The position numbers were made by a program, and so were the translations under genes. From contig NZ_JANUGP010000050.1 in NCBI RefSeq assembly GCF_024753135.1, forward strand, positions 1 through 32,771: a stretch of 32,771 nucleotides of DNA. Reading direction: 5' to 3'. The notes below the pieces were generated by a model that saw nothing but the letters and a program-made list of their open reading frames with translations, was not told the DNA's origin and searched no databases. The DNA comes from Streptomyces pyxinicus (GTDB lineage: Bacteria > Actinomycetota > Actinomycetes > Streptomycetales > Streptomycetaceae). Below are positions 25,639 through 32,771 of the stretch, piece by piece (the first letter of the stretch is position 1; each line of letters opens with the position of its first letter).

Positions 25639-25697
25639 GCCGGCCCCCGACGATCCGGGTGCCCTTTCTCAGGTCACCGGTCCCGTCGGGGGCCGGC
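25639..25697. terminator. Perfect 14-bp inverted repeat between convergent genes
   Basis: GCCGGCCCCCGACG (25639-25652) pairs with CGTCGGGGGCCGGC (25684-25697) across a 31-nt loop. It lies 31 nt after the permease stop and 55 nt after the cyclophilin stop on the other strand, so it can serve both as a bidirectional terminator. No T-run, as is usual in streptomycetes. Confidence 0.6.
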
Positions 25698-25752
25698 ACA
25701 GCGGCCTCGGCAGGTCAGGCGGCGAGCCCGGGGCCTGCCGCCCAGGCCTGGA

Positions 25753-26250
25753 TCACTGGCCCTCGACGACCCCGGAGGCCGCGATCTCGACCTTGCCCTT
25801 GGGCGCGCCGGACTGCGAGCCGAGGGACTCGATCTGGTCGACCAGTTCCTGGCCCTCGACGACCTCGCCGAAGACGACGTGCTTGCCGTCGAGCCAGGGG
25901 GTCACGATGGTGGTGATGAAGAACTGCGAGCCGTTGGTGTTGCGGCCGGCGTTCGCCATCGACAGCAGGTACTTGCGGTCGTGCTTCAGCTCGAAGTTCT
26001 CGTCCTGGAACTTCTCGCCGTAGATGCTCTTGCCGCCGGTGCCGTTGTGGTGGGTGAAGTCACCGCCCTGGAGCATGAACTGGGGGATGACGCGGTGGAA
26101 GCCCGAGCCGGCGTAGCCGTAGCCGTTCTGGCCGGTGGCCAGCTCCCGGAAGTTGCGCGCCGTCTTCGGCACGACCTCGTCGAAGAGACGGAAGACGATC
26201 CGGCCGGCCGGGGCGCCGTTGATGCTGATGTCGAAGTAAACGTTGCTCAT
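25753..26250 (-). CDS. Cyclophilin-type peptidyl-prolyl cis-trans isomerase
   Basis: 165 residues from M-S-N-V-Y-F; an ATG 9 nt upstream (26259) would add M-S-V. I prefer 26250 because AGGATGAG gives it a ribosome site, while 26259 has none at proper spacing. Single cyclophilin domain with the active-site set: F-H-R-V-I-P-Q-F-M-L-Q-G-G-D, then N-T-N-G-S-Q-F-F-I-T, the Trp in P-W-L-D-G-K-H-V-V-F-G. No signal peptide, so cytosolic. Full family length, no defects. Single gene flanked by a bidirectional inverted repeat on one side. General protein-folding role; no link to neighbours is evident. Confidence 0.96.
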   Translation of the reverse strand: MSNVYFDISINGAPAGRIVFRLFDEVVPKTARNFRELATGQNGYGYAGSGFHRVIPQFMLQGGDFTHHNGTGGKSIYGEKFQDENFELKHDRKYLLSMANAGRNTNGSQFFITTIVTPWLDGKHVVFGEVVEGQELVDQIESLGSQSGAPKGKVEIAASGVVEGQ

Positions 26251-26354
26251 GACGCTCATCCTGCCACTTCGGTGTCCGCAACTCCGAAACGGCCCAGGTG
26301 TCGGCCGTGACGGATGTGTTTCCCGCCCCCGTCGGGGAGCGTCAGACCCCGGAC

Positions 26355-26370
26355 CGGCCTCGATCGGCCG
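26355..26370. terminator. Short hairpin just past the GH127 gene
   Basis: CGGCC (26355-26359) and GGCCG (26366-26370) form a 5-bp stem with loop TCGATC, 10 nt after the stop of the minus-strand glycosidase gene. Weak but placed where a terminator would be expected. Confidence 0.3.
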
Positions 26371-26380
26371 AAGCCCGGCG

Positions 26381-28846
26381 TCACACGAGCTGCCAGAGAT
26401 GGTCCGCCGTCCCGTTGTCGTCGAACTGGACCACCCGCGCGCTGTCGGCGGTGGACATCAGGTCGACGCCGAGGACCTTCCCGGAGTTCTTGTTGCGGAC
26501 GCGGTACCAGCCGTCGCCGTTGTCCACCAGCTGCCACAGGTGATCGGCCGTCCCGTTGTCGTCGTACTGCACCACCCGCGCGCTGTTGGCGGTGGACATC
26601 AGGTCGACGCCGAGGACCTTCCCGGAGTTCTTGTTGCGGACGCGGTACCAGCCGTCGCCGTTGTCCACCAGCTGCCAGAGGTGGTCGGCCGTCCCGTTGT
26701 CGTCGTACTGCACCACCTGCGCGCTGTTGGCGGTGGACATCCCGTCGACGCCCAGGACCTTCCCGGAGTTCTTGTTGCGGATCAGCCGGTACGCGGCGGC
26801 CTGCTGCCACGGCCGGCCGTTCGGCGAGGCGGTGGGGAAGGCGGAGATCCGCAGCCGGGCGGCCCCCATCGGGATCAGCGTCACGGTCTCGACGGCCGCG
26901 GTGCTGCGGGCCGGCGAGTCCTGCACCGGGGACACCACGTGCTGGCCGTCGGCCTGCCATTCGGCGATCTTCCGCGCGGGCGCGGTGATCCGCACCGGCA
27001 CCGTGTCCCGGGTGAAGGGATCGGCGGGCAGCGCGCCGCCGCTGCGGCGGAACGTCCAGGTTCCGTCGTTCGGCGCGAGTCCGTAGTTCCATGCCGTGGT
27101 GGCGTGCACCTCGTACTCGGGGAACCGGGAGGTGCCGGCGTACTGCACGTATTTCTCGCCGATGCTGAGCGAGTAGGTGAGGGGTCCGCGGTCGACGGCG
27201 GTGACGCCGTGGTTGCCGGACCAGGTGCGCAGCACGGTCGACTGCGGGAACCGCAGCGTCACGGTGTCGCCGTTGCGCCAGGTGCGCCGGACCACGGTCC
27301 AGGACGGGCCGGCCGCGGCGGAGACGGCGGCGCCGGCGGCGGTGATCTGCGGAGAGCCGCACCAGCCGGGAATGCGCAGATACAGCGGGAAGGCGAGCGG
27401 CTTCGGTGCCGAGATCGTCAGGGTGACCGTGTCGTCGAAGGGGTAGTCGGTGGTCTCGGTGACGGTCACCGCGGTGCCGTCGGCGACCTTCGCGGTGACC
27501 TGGCTGGGCGCGTACATCGCCGCCGCCAGCCCCTTGTCGGGAGTGGCGAGCCACAGCTCCTCGGTGAAGTAGGGCCACCCCATACCGTAGTTGTGCGGGC
27601 AGCAGCGGTACTGGTCGACGCCCGGCATGAACGCCTGCATGGCGAAGCCGTTCTGGAACTGCCCTTCCGTCTTGGGGGCGTTGTCGAGGTCGACGCTGTT
27701 GGCGCTGGTGATGTAGTGGACGCCCTTGCCGGACGGATCGAGCGCCGCCGGCAGCGAGTTGAAGGCCAGGTCCTCGCAGCGGTCGGCCCATACGGCGTCG
27801 CCGGTGATCCGGGTCAGCAGCTGATGGCTGGCCATGAACTCCACGATGCCGCAGGTCTCGAAGCCCTGCCGGGGATCACCGAACCCGGGCCGGGCGTTCT
27901 CGTCGCCGGCGAACCCGCCACCCGGGAACTGGCCGTAGGAGGTCATCACCGACGTGTAGTTGCGGTAGGCGGCCCGGGTGAGCGCGGTGGACGGTGAACG
28001 CAGCGCGTACTGGGCGGGCTCGCGGAATCCCTGCGCGATGTTGACGTTGTGCGACGACGGGAGGTTGTCGACCCAGTTGGCGCCGTTGGCATGGATCTTG
28101 TCGGCGAGGTCGAGGAGGAAGGAGTCACCGGTGCGGTTGTAGAGCCAGAAGACGCTGTCCAGTCCGTCACCCCAACGCACCGACACCCAGCTCTGGTTGA
28201 AGGCGGAGGGGCCCTGCGCGTTCATGAACCGGAAGAAGCCGGTGAGCAGCGTGAGGACGCGGCTGTCCCCGCTGTACTCCTGCCAGTTGCGCAGCGCCCA
28301 GGTCAGCGGCAGGAAGGGCCAGAAGTCCGGGCCGCCGCCGAGCGAGGTGCGCAGGGCGGTGGGGCCGAACCAGCCGTCGGGCTGCCGGGTGGCCACGATC
28401 GCGTCGATCCACTGGCGGACGGCGGCCAGCGCGGTGGCGTCCTTCGTGAGGACCGCCAGGTCCACATAGCCCCGCAGCCAGTACGGGACCTCCTCCCAGC
28501 CGGTGCGCTCGGGGTGCGCCCAGCCGCTGTCGGACATCACCAGAAAATGTGAGATCGCGGCGTACTGGCCGCACAGCCCGGCGAGTTGCTGACGCAGCCG
28601 GGCGTCGAGCCAGCCGCGCGCGGTGACCGCACCGGGCGGCAGCCGCAGGAACGCGGTGGGGGCGAGGGGCGCGGCATTGGGCGCGTAGAGGCCGCCGGAG
28701 GCGGGGGCGATACGCGATGCCGCCGGGGCGCGTACGGTCCGCGCGCCGTCGGCCGCCCGCGCGGTGCCGGGCACGGCGAGCGGAAGTCCGCTCGCCCCGG
28801 CCGTGGCGAGCGCGGTCTTGACGAAGTGCCGGCGGTTCAGGGGCAT
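26381..28846 (-). CDS. Tat-exported GH127 beta-L-arabinofuranosidase with C-terminal ricin-like repeats
   Basis: 821 residues. ATG 28846 is preferred over 28867 because AGGAGG lies 7 nt before it and the twin-arginine signal N-R-R-H-F-V-K-T-A then falls at residues 4-12, with likely cleavage after A-R-A near residue 31. Residues ~60-670 fit GH127 (former DUF1680): E330-T-C332 and the R-C415-C416-P-H-N motif match the Glu/Cys zinc site known from HypBA1, where one Cys is the nucleophile; E316 is a candidate acid/base. The last ~145 residues are three ricin-like (RICIN_2/CBM13-type) repeats, K-N-S-G-K-V-L-G-V-D ... D-H-L-W-Q-L-V. Removes terminal beta-L-arabinofuranose from plant glycans or glycoproteins outside the cell. 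Divergent from a GH92 gene. The exact linkage is not certain. Confidence 0.88.
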   Translation of the reverse strand: MPLNRRHFVKTALATAGASGLPLAVPGTARAADGARTVRAPAASRIAPASGGLYAPNAAPLAPTAFLRLPPGAVTARGWLDARLRQQLAGLCGQYAAISHFLVMSDSGWAHPERTGWEEVPYWLRGYVDLAVLTKDATALAAVRQWIDAIVATRQPDGWFGPTALRTSLGGGPDFWPFLPLTWALRNWQEYSGDSRVLTLLTGFFRFMNAQGPSAFNQSWVSVRWGDGLDSVFWLYNRTGDSFLLDLADKIHANGANWVDNLPSSHNVNIAQGFREPAQYALRSPSTALTRAAYRNYTSVMTSYGQFPGGGFAGDENARPGFGDPRQGFETCGIVEFMASHQLLTRITGDAVWADRCEDLAFNSLPAALDPSGKGVHYITSANSVDLDNAPKTEGQFQNGFAMQAFMPGVDQYRCCPHNYGMGWPYFTEELWLATPDKGLAAAMYAPSQVTAKVADGTAVTVTETTDYPFDDTVTLTISAPKPLAFPLYLRIPGWCGSPQITAAGAAVSAAAGPSWTVVRRTWRNGDTVTLRFPQSTVLRTWSGNHGVTAVDRGPLTYSLSIGEKYVQYAGTSRFPEYEVHATTAWNYGLAPNDGTWTFRRSGGALPADPFTRDTVPVRITAPARKIAEWQADGQHVVSPVQDSPARSTAAVETVTLIPMGAARLRISAFPTASPNGRPWQQAAAYRLIRNKNSGKVLGVDGMSTANSAQVVQYDDNGTADHLWQLVDNGDGWYRVRNKNSGKVLGVDLMSTANSARVVQYDDNGTADHLWQLVDNGDGWYRVRNKNSGKVLGVDLMSTADSARVVQFDDNGTADHLWQLV
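26388..26790 (-). repeat. Three near-identical 141-bp repeats encoding ricin-like lectin units
   Basis: The same sequence recurs with exactly 141-bp spacing (reference AGCTGCCA at 26388, 26529, 26670), each encoding 47 residues. Only a few bases differ between copies, mostly silent or conservative (S-A-R-V-V-Q-Y versus S-A-Q-V-V-Q-Y, M-S-T-A-N versus M-S-T-A-D). Such identity implies recent duplication or ongoing gene conversion. Confidence 0.92.
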
Positions 28847-28924
28847 GGGGGCCGCCTCCTGGCGCAATCGGGACGTGGCTGACCGGGGCTCCCGAGCCGG
28901 TTTCCGACGGCGCGGCGCCCGAGG

Positions 28925-28938
28925 ATTCCAACGTTGGA
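28925..28938. promoter_or_regulatory. Operator-like palindrome, GH127 side
   Basis: Perfect 14-bp palindrome TTCCAACGTTGGAA, 78 bp upstream of the GH127 start. The central CAACGTTG resembles LacI/GalR-family operators of actinomycete sugar genes. Confidence 0.6.
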
Positions 28939-29196
28939 AACCTGACGGTCAGTCGGCATGACAGCACGGACCACGGACCGTGTCCAGAGGCTGGACAGGA
29001 GGCGGAGCGGAGTCTGCGCAGGAGGCGGAGCGGTTCCAGCGGCACATCACCGCGTCGCGTCAGCGAACTCACGGCCCGGTGGCCCGAACCCCACCCGTTG
29101 ACGTGAACCTGCCCGCGCCGTACCTTCCCGAGGAGCACACGCTCTGCTCCGGCACCCCTCCCACCCCGCCCCTGCCCTCAGCTCGCACGCATCGAA

Positions 29197-29208
29197 GACA
29201 ACGTTGTC
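29197..29208. promoter_or_regulatory. Operator-like palindrome, GH92 side
   Basis: Perfect 12-bp palindrome GACAACGTTGTC, 86 bp upstream of the GH92 start. It shares the CAACGTTG core with the site at 28925-28938 but not the flanks, so the two may bind the same LacI-type regulator with different strength or two related ones. Confidence 0.6.
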
Positions 29209-29294
29209 AGAACACCCCGAACAGTCCTGCCCCGCACGCTGCCTGGCGGTTCCTCACGGACCCGGCGGGCACGAGCCCTAGGAGCACGACGGAC

Positions 29295-32132
29295 ATGAGA
29301 CTCACGAGACTCGCCCCCCGACCACCCGCGACCCTGGGCGCCGCACTACTGGCCGCGACCACCGCGGCCGCTCTGGCGACGACGTTCCTGGTCGCCCCGC
29401 CGGCAGCGGCGGCCCCGCGCTCCGGGGCCCTGGCGACCGCCCCCGCCGGCCTCGTCAACCCGTTCATCGGCACCTCCAACGAGGCCAACGACTTTCCCGG
29501 GGCCGACGTGCCGTTCGGCATGGTGCAGTGGAGTCCGGACACTCCGTCCCGGCCGCCCGGGGGCGGGTACGAGTACAACGACACGTCCATCACCGGCTTC
29601 AGCCTGACGCACGTCGCGGGTCCGGGCTGCGGCGCCGGCGGGGACGTCCCGGTACTGCCGACCATCGGCGCGGTCAGCACGTCGGCGGCCGACAGCTTCT
29701 CCCACACCAACGAGAGCGCCGCCGCGGGCACGTACAAGGTGTCCCTGGACAACAAGGTCACCACCGAGCTGACCGCCACCAAGCGGAGCGGCATGGCGCG
29801 CTTCACGTTCCCCGCGACCACGCAGGCGAACCTGATCTTCAAACTGACGGGCAGCCAGAACGGCGCGAGCAACACGCAGTTCAACGTCGTCTCCCCCACC
29901 GAGGTCAGCGGACAGGTCACCAGCGGCCGCTTCTGCGGGGCCGGGAACACCTACACCGTCTACTTCGACATGGTGTTCGACCAGCCGTTCAGGACCAGCG
30001 GCACCCCCGCGGCCACGTCCACGTTGCGCAGGCCCAGCACCCAGGGTGCCGGCAAGAACACCCCGGAGAAGCCCAACAAGCCGGTCCTGCACGGCACGTC
30101 GCACTCGGCATCCGCTCCCCGGGCGGCAAGCCAGAACGGTTACGTGACCTTCGACGCGACCGCCCACCCGACCGTGCAGGCCAAGGTCGGCATCAGCTAC
30201 GTCTCCGTCGCCAACGCCGCCGCGAACCGCGCCGCGGAGAACCCGGGCTGGGACTTCGACGCCACGCGCACCGCCGCCCAGAACACCTGGAACACCGAAC
30301 TGAGCAAGATCCAGGTAGGCGGAGGCACCACGGCCCAGCAGCGGATGTTCTACACAGCCCTGTACCACTCCCTGCTGCATCCGAACGTCGTCAGCGACTC
30401 CAACGGCCAGTACGCGGGATTCGACGGCCGCACGCACACCGTCGACTCCGGTCACCAGGCCGTCTACGGCAACTACTCCGGATGGGACATCTACCGCTCC
30501 CAGGCGCAGCTGGAGGCACTCGTCGATCCACAGGCCGCCTCCGACACCGCGCAGTCCATGCTCGACGACTACCGGCAGACCGGCCTCTTCCCCAAGTGGT
30601 CGGAGTACAACGGCGAGTCGTACGTGATGGTCGGTGACCCGGCCGCCGCGATCATCGCCGACTACCACGCCTTCGGCGCCCGGCAGTTCGACACCGCCGA
30701 GACACTCCAGGGACTCGCCGCCCAGGCGTCGAAGACGAACAACGACCGTCCCGGACTGAACTACCTGGACTCCCCCGGCTGGATGCCGCACGACGGCAGC
30801 TACGGCTGCTGCAACTTCTACGGGCCGGTCGCCACCACCCTGGAGTACAACACCGCCGACTTCGCCCTGTCCGCTCTCGCGGGCGCGCTCGGTGACAGTG
30901 CCAAGCAGAAGACGTACGCCGCCCGGGCACAGAACTGGCGCGACGTCCTCAACCCCGCCTCCGGCTTCGTCGAGCCCCGCGACGCGAACGGTTCCTGGAC
31001 CGGCGGATTCGATCCCACCAGCGGTGACGACATGGTCGAGGGAGACTCGTTCATCTACACCGGCATGGTCCCCTTCAACGTGGCGGGACTCGCCCGGGCC
31101 AAGGGCGGCAACACCGCCATGAACCACTACCTCGACACCGTACTGCGCAGCTTCACCGGCGAGAACGGCTACGCCTGGGTGGGCAACGAGCCCAGCATCG
31201 AACTGCCTTGGGAGTACGACTACACCGGGGCGCCGTACAAGACACAGGGCACCGTCCGCGCGATCCAGGACCAGATCTGGTCGGACACTCCGAGTGGTCT
31301 CGCCGACGGCAACGACGATCTCGGTGCGATGAGTGCCTGGTACGTCTGGTCCGCCCTCGGCATGTTCCCGCAGACGCCCGGCACGTCCGACCTCGCTCTG
31401 GGCTCCCCGGTCTTCCCCCAGGCCGTCGTCACACTGCCCTCGGGCAAGACACTGACCGTCAACGGGAACGGCGCCGCCGACAACGCGCCGTACGTCCAGT
31501 CCGCGACCTGGAACGGGGGCTCCTGGAACAACGCCTACGCCCCCACCACGGCCCTCACCTCCGGCGGCACCCTGACCTACGCGCTCGGCACCACCGCGAA
31601 CACCGCCTGGGCCGCGGGCAGCGCCGCCGCGCCGCCTTCCTACGCCGGCGGTGTCACGGCACCGGCGACGCCCCGCGTCGGTCCCCTGACCTCGGCCATC
31701 GCCGGTAGCAGCGGCCCACTCTGCCTCGACGACGCCGACTCCGGCACCGGGGACGGCACGCACCTCCAGATCTGGGGCTGCAACCAGACCTACGCCCAGG
31801 ACGTGGTGATCGCCGCGGACAACACGCTCCGTGTCCTGGGCAAGTGTGTGGACGTCAGCAACAGCGGCACCACCGACGGCACTTCGGTACAGCTCTACCG
31901 CTGCAACGGCACCGGCGCCCAGCAGTGGAAGCAGGGCCCGAACGGCTCGCTCGTCAACCCCGGCTCCGGAAAGTGCCTGGACGACCCCGGCTCCTCCACC
32001 ACCGCCGGCACCCAGCTCCAGATCTACACCTGCAACAGCACAGCCGCACAGACCTGGAAGCTGCCACCCACACCGACGACATCCGCCGACCGGTCCACGG
32101 GCGCCGCGGAGTCGTCGTCTCGGCGGCACTGA
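29295..32132 (+). CDS. Secreted GH92 alpha-mannosidase with ricin B lectin domain
   Basis: 945 residues. ATG 29295 chosen as it begins a Sec signal peptide (M-R-L-T-R-L-A-P-R-P, long Ala/Leu core, P-A-A-A-A-P near residue 40); the frame is open upstream but without such a feature. The GH92 domain spans ~45-780: N-P-F-I-G-T near the start, G-Y-E-Y-N-D-T, G-W-D-I-Y-R, W-V-G-N-E632-P-S, and G-N-D674-D675-L-G-A-M-S-A-W-Y-V, the last two carrying the known acid and base residues. Residues ~795-935 are a ricin B trefoil with C-L-D-D and Q-x-W-type repeats and paired Cys. GH92 enzymes are exo-acting, calcium-dependent mannosidases on N-glycans and fungal mannans. Linkage preference (alpha-1,2 most often) is not readable. 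Divergent from the GH127 gene. Confidence 0.92.
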   Translation: MRLTRLAPRPPATLGAALLAATTAAALATTFLVAPPAAAAPRSGALATAPAGLVNPFIGTSNEANDFPGADVPFGMVQWSPDTPSRPPGGGYEYNDTSITGFSLTHVAGPGCGAGGDVPVLPTIGAVSTSAADSFSHTNESAAAGTYKVSLDNKVTTELTATKRSGMARFTFPATTQANLIFKLTGSQNGASNTQFNVVSPTEVSGQVTSGRFCGAGNTYTVYFDMVFDQPFRTSGTPAATSTLRRPSTQGAGKNTPEKPNKPVLHGTSHSASAPRAASQNGYVTFDATAHPTVQAKVGISYVSVANAAANRAAENPGWDFDATRTAAQNTWNTELSKIQVGGGTTAQQRMFYTALYHSLLHPNVVSDSNGQYAGFDGRTHTVDSGHQAVYGNYSGWDIYRSQAQLEALVDPQAASDTAQSMLDDYRQTGLFPKWSEYNGESYVMVGDPAAAIIADYHAFGARQFDTAETLQGLAAQASKTNNDRPGLNYLDSPGWMPHDGSYGCCNFYGPVATTLEYNTADFALSALAGALGDSAKQKTYAARAQNWRDVLNPASGFVEPRDANGSWTGGFDPTSGDDMVEGDSFIYTGMVPFNVAGLARAKGGNTAMNHYLDTVLRSFTGENGYAWVGNEPSIELPWEYDYTGAPYKTQGTVRAIQDQIWSDTPSGLADGNDDLGAMSAWYVWSALGMFPQTPGTSDLALGSPVFPQAVVTLPSGKTLTVNGNGAADNAPYVQSATWNGGSWNNAYAPTTALTSGGTLTYALGTTANTAWAAGSAAAPPSYAGGVTAPATPRVGPLTSAIAGSSGPLCLDDADSGTGDGTHLQIWGCNQTYAQDVVIAADNTLRVLGKCVDVSNSGTTDGTSVQLYRCNGTGAQQWKQGPNGSLVNPGSGKCLDDPGSSTTAGTQLQIYTCNSTAAQTWKLPPTPTTSADRSTGAAESSSRRH

Positions 32133-32232
32133 CACCCCGCTCAAGCACTCGCCTCCTGGAGGGGGCAACTGCGCGACAGGCGGGGGCGAAGACAGCAGCG
32201 GCCGAGCCGTTGCGATTCGGCATGGACGAAGG

Positions 32233-32255
32233 GGCCCGCCTTTGTCGGGCGGGCC
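32233..32255 (+). terminator. Probable terminator of the GH92 gene
   Basis: GGCCCGCC (32233-32240) and GGCGGGCC (32248-32255) form an 8-bp GC stem with loop TTTGTCG, about 100 nt past the stop. No U-run, as in many streptomycete terminators. Confidence 0.65.
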
Positions 32256-32418
32256 TCGCTGATTTCGGCGGTCAGGCAAAGTCGGCTGTCTGGCAGCCGA
32301 CCCAACGTTCCGAAACAACATACCTAACGCATGGCCTGTCCCGAGAGGCTGGGTACATCTGCCGAACGGGCGATGCTCGGAGCCGGTGAGGTCGCCGGGC
32401 CAGACACGATCTGCGGTG

Positions 32419-32440
32419 TGCTGTCATTTGCAGGACAGCA
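32419..32440. promoter_or_regulatory. Inverted repeat upstream of the right-edge gene
   Basis: TGCTGTC (32419-32425) and GACAGCA (32434-32440) with an 8-nt spacer, 24 nt before the proposed ATG at 32465. It could be an operator or a leader hairpin; function unknown. Confidence 0.35.
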
Positions 32441-32464
32441 TGTGCTGTTGTGATGATGTGATGC

Positions 32465-32771
32465 ATGTCTGAACACGGGGGTGCGGCGGGACAGCCGCAG
32501 ATGGCTCCGCGATCACGTCTGACGGACTACGCGGAAATGGCGGCAACTACACCTGCCCATTCCGCCACGTCTTCGCACAGCCATCGAGACACGGATCAGC
32601 ATTCGGAAGGTCGGCAGTGCCTCGGCGAGGCGGAGGACGGTCTGAACTCCGACGCGTCACACGCTCGTGCGTTTGCGATGAAATTCGCCGCGCTGCTGGG
32701 CGAGTTCCGCCGTACCGCTGTCCTGGTCCCGCTGGGTGACGGCCCGGGGCCGGTGGAGGAACGCGGACTGA
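32465..32771 (+). CDS. SseB-like protein, N-terminus only (cut by window edge)
   Basis: The frame starts at ATG 32465 and stays open for 102 codons to the window end. The first ~65 residues are polar and poorly conserved in appearance. The end, A-M-K-F-A-A-L-L-G-E-F-R-R-T-A-V-L-V-P-L-G-D, has the helix-then-strand pattern seen at the start of SseB N-terminal domains (L-L-x-E-F-R-R-T-x-V-L-V-P-L). The start is uncertain: no strong ribosome site precedes 32465, and in-frame ATGs at 32501 and 32537 are alternatives. Family call is tentative. If it is SseB-like, a paired small gene could follow outside the window. Confidence 0.5.
   Translation, partial: MSEHGGAAGQPQMAPRSRLTDYAEMAATTPAHSATSSHSHRDTDQHSEGRQCLGEAEDGLNSDASHARAFAMKFAALLGEFRRTAVLVPLGDGPGPVEERGL

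Larger units (their letters stand above)
28847..29294. promoter_or_regulatory. Divergent promoter region of the two glycosidase genes
   Basis: 448 bp without a credible gene. Besides the two palindromes listed separately it holds short C/G-rich direct repeats (AGGAGGCGGAGCGGA-like at 28997-29033) and the GH92 ribosome site GGAG at 29281-29284. I could not place convincing -10/-35 boxes. Confidence 0.6.
32133..32464 (+). other. Intergenic region with two hairpins
   Basis: 332 bp between the GH92 stop and the right-edge frame. It holds the terminator-like hairpin at 32233-32255 and the inverted repeat at 32419-32440. No RNA gene or further credible coding frame recognised. Confidence 0.5.

Noticed and set aside
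28980..29294. N-terminal extension of the GH92 gene to 28980
   Set aside because: It would run through both the promoter region and the operator-like palindrome, and would bury the signal peptide. ATG 29295 gives a normal secreted protein.
1..32771. CRISPR arrays, tRNA or rRNA genes, insertion sequences, prophage attachment sites
   Set aside because: No spaced direct repeats of CRISPR type, no tRNA-like cloverleaf ends, no transposase or terminal inverted repeats were recognised by eye. A tool search could still find a small one.

Overview
The window is chromosomal DNA from a high-GC actinomycete, almost certainly Streptomyces or a close relative. The G+C is very high with strong third-position GC bias, starts are mixed ATG/GTG with GGAGG-type ribosome binding sites, and the gene families are typical of streptomycetes: WXG100_2 giant toxins, a TPP-riboswitch NCS1 transporter, and Tat- and Sec-exported glycosidases with lectin modules.

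Positions 1-22445 form one plus-strand accessory type VII secretion (ESX/WXG100) cluster. In order it holds: a gene with an ADP-ribosyltransferase-like but catalytically altered domain (probably cut by the left edge); a beta-helix protein fused to an EccA/CbxX-like AAA+ ATPase; two WXG100 proteins; an Asp/Thr-rich small protein; a repeat-rich protein with an N-terminal WXG-type helical domain; a YbaB/EbfC-family protein (the family of mycobacterial EspL); another WXG100-like protein; and one 13.8-kb ORF. No EccB/C/D/E or mycosin gene lies in the window, so the export machine must be encoded elsewhere.

The 13.8-kb ORF encodes a 4594-residue protein. It has a CpnT-like WXG100_2 N-terminus, two HExxHxxGLxD metallopeptidase-like modules about 3000 residues apart, a Rossmann/GT-B-like region, a class II nucleotidyl cyclase-like domain of the edema factor/ExoY type, about six beta-rich modules of roughly 250 residues, two OmpA-like segments, a caspase-like region without its nucleophile, and a C-terminal papain-fold-like region. 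I found only one cysteine in the whole protein. This is the most notable object in the window: it looks like a giant multi-effector secreted toxin. No immunity gene follows it, because a gene on the opposite strand ends 6 nt away.

Positions 22452-24080 hold a small metabolic module. A class II aldolase/adducin-family gene and a cysteine-free carboxymuconolactone decarboxylase-like gene overlap by 4 nt on the minus strand. A MerR-family regulator diverges from them across a region with a strong inverted repeat. Positions 24141-25607 are a TPP riboswitch followed by an NCS1 permease, most likely a thiamine-precursor (HMP) transporter of the CytX type. A minus-strand cyclophilin follows, separated from it by a perfect 14-bp inverted repeat.

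Positions 26381-32132 hold two divergent secreted glycosidase genes: a Tat-exported GH127 beta-L-arabinofuranosidase with three near-identical ricin-like repeats, and a Sec-exported GH92 alpha-mannosidase with a C-terminal ricin B lectin domain. Their shared 448-bp promoter region has two palindromes with a CAACGTTG core, suggesting LacI-type control of glycan use. The right edge cuts a reading frame beginning near 32465 that looks SseB-like.
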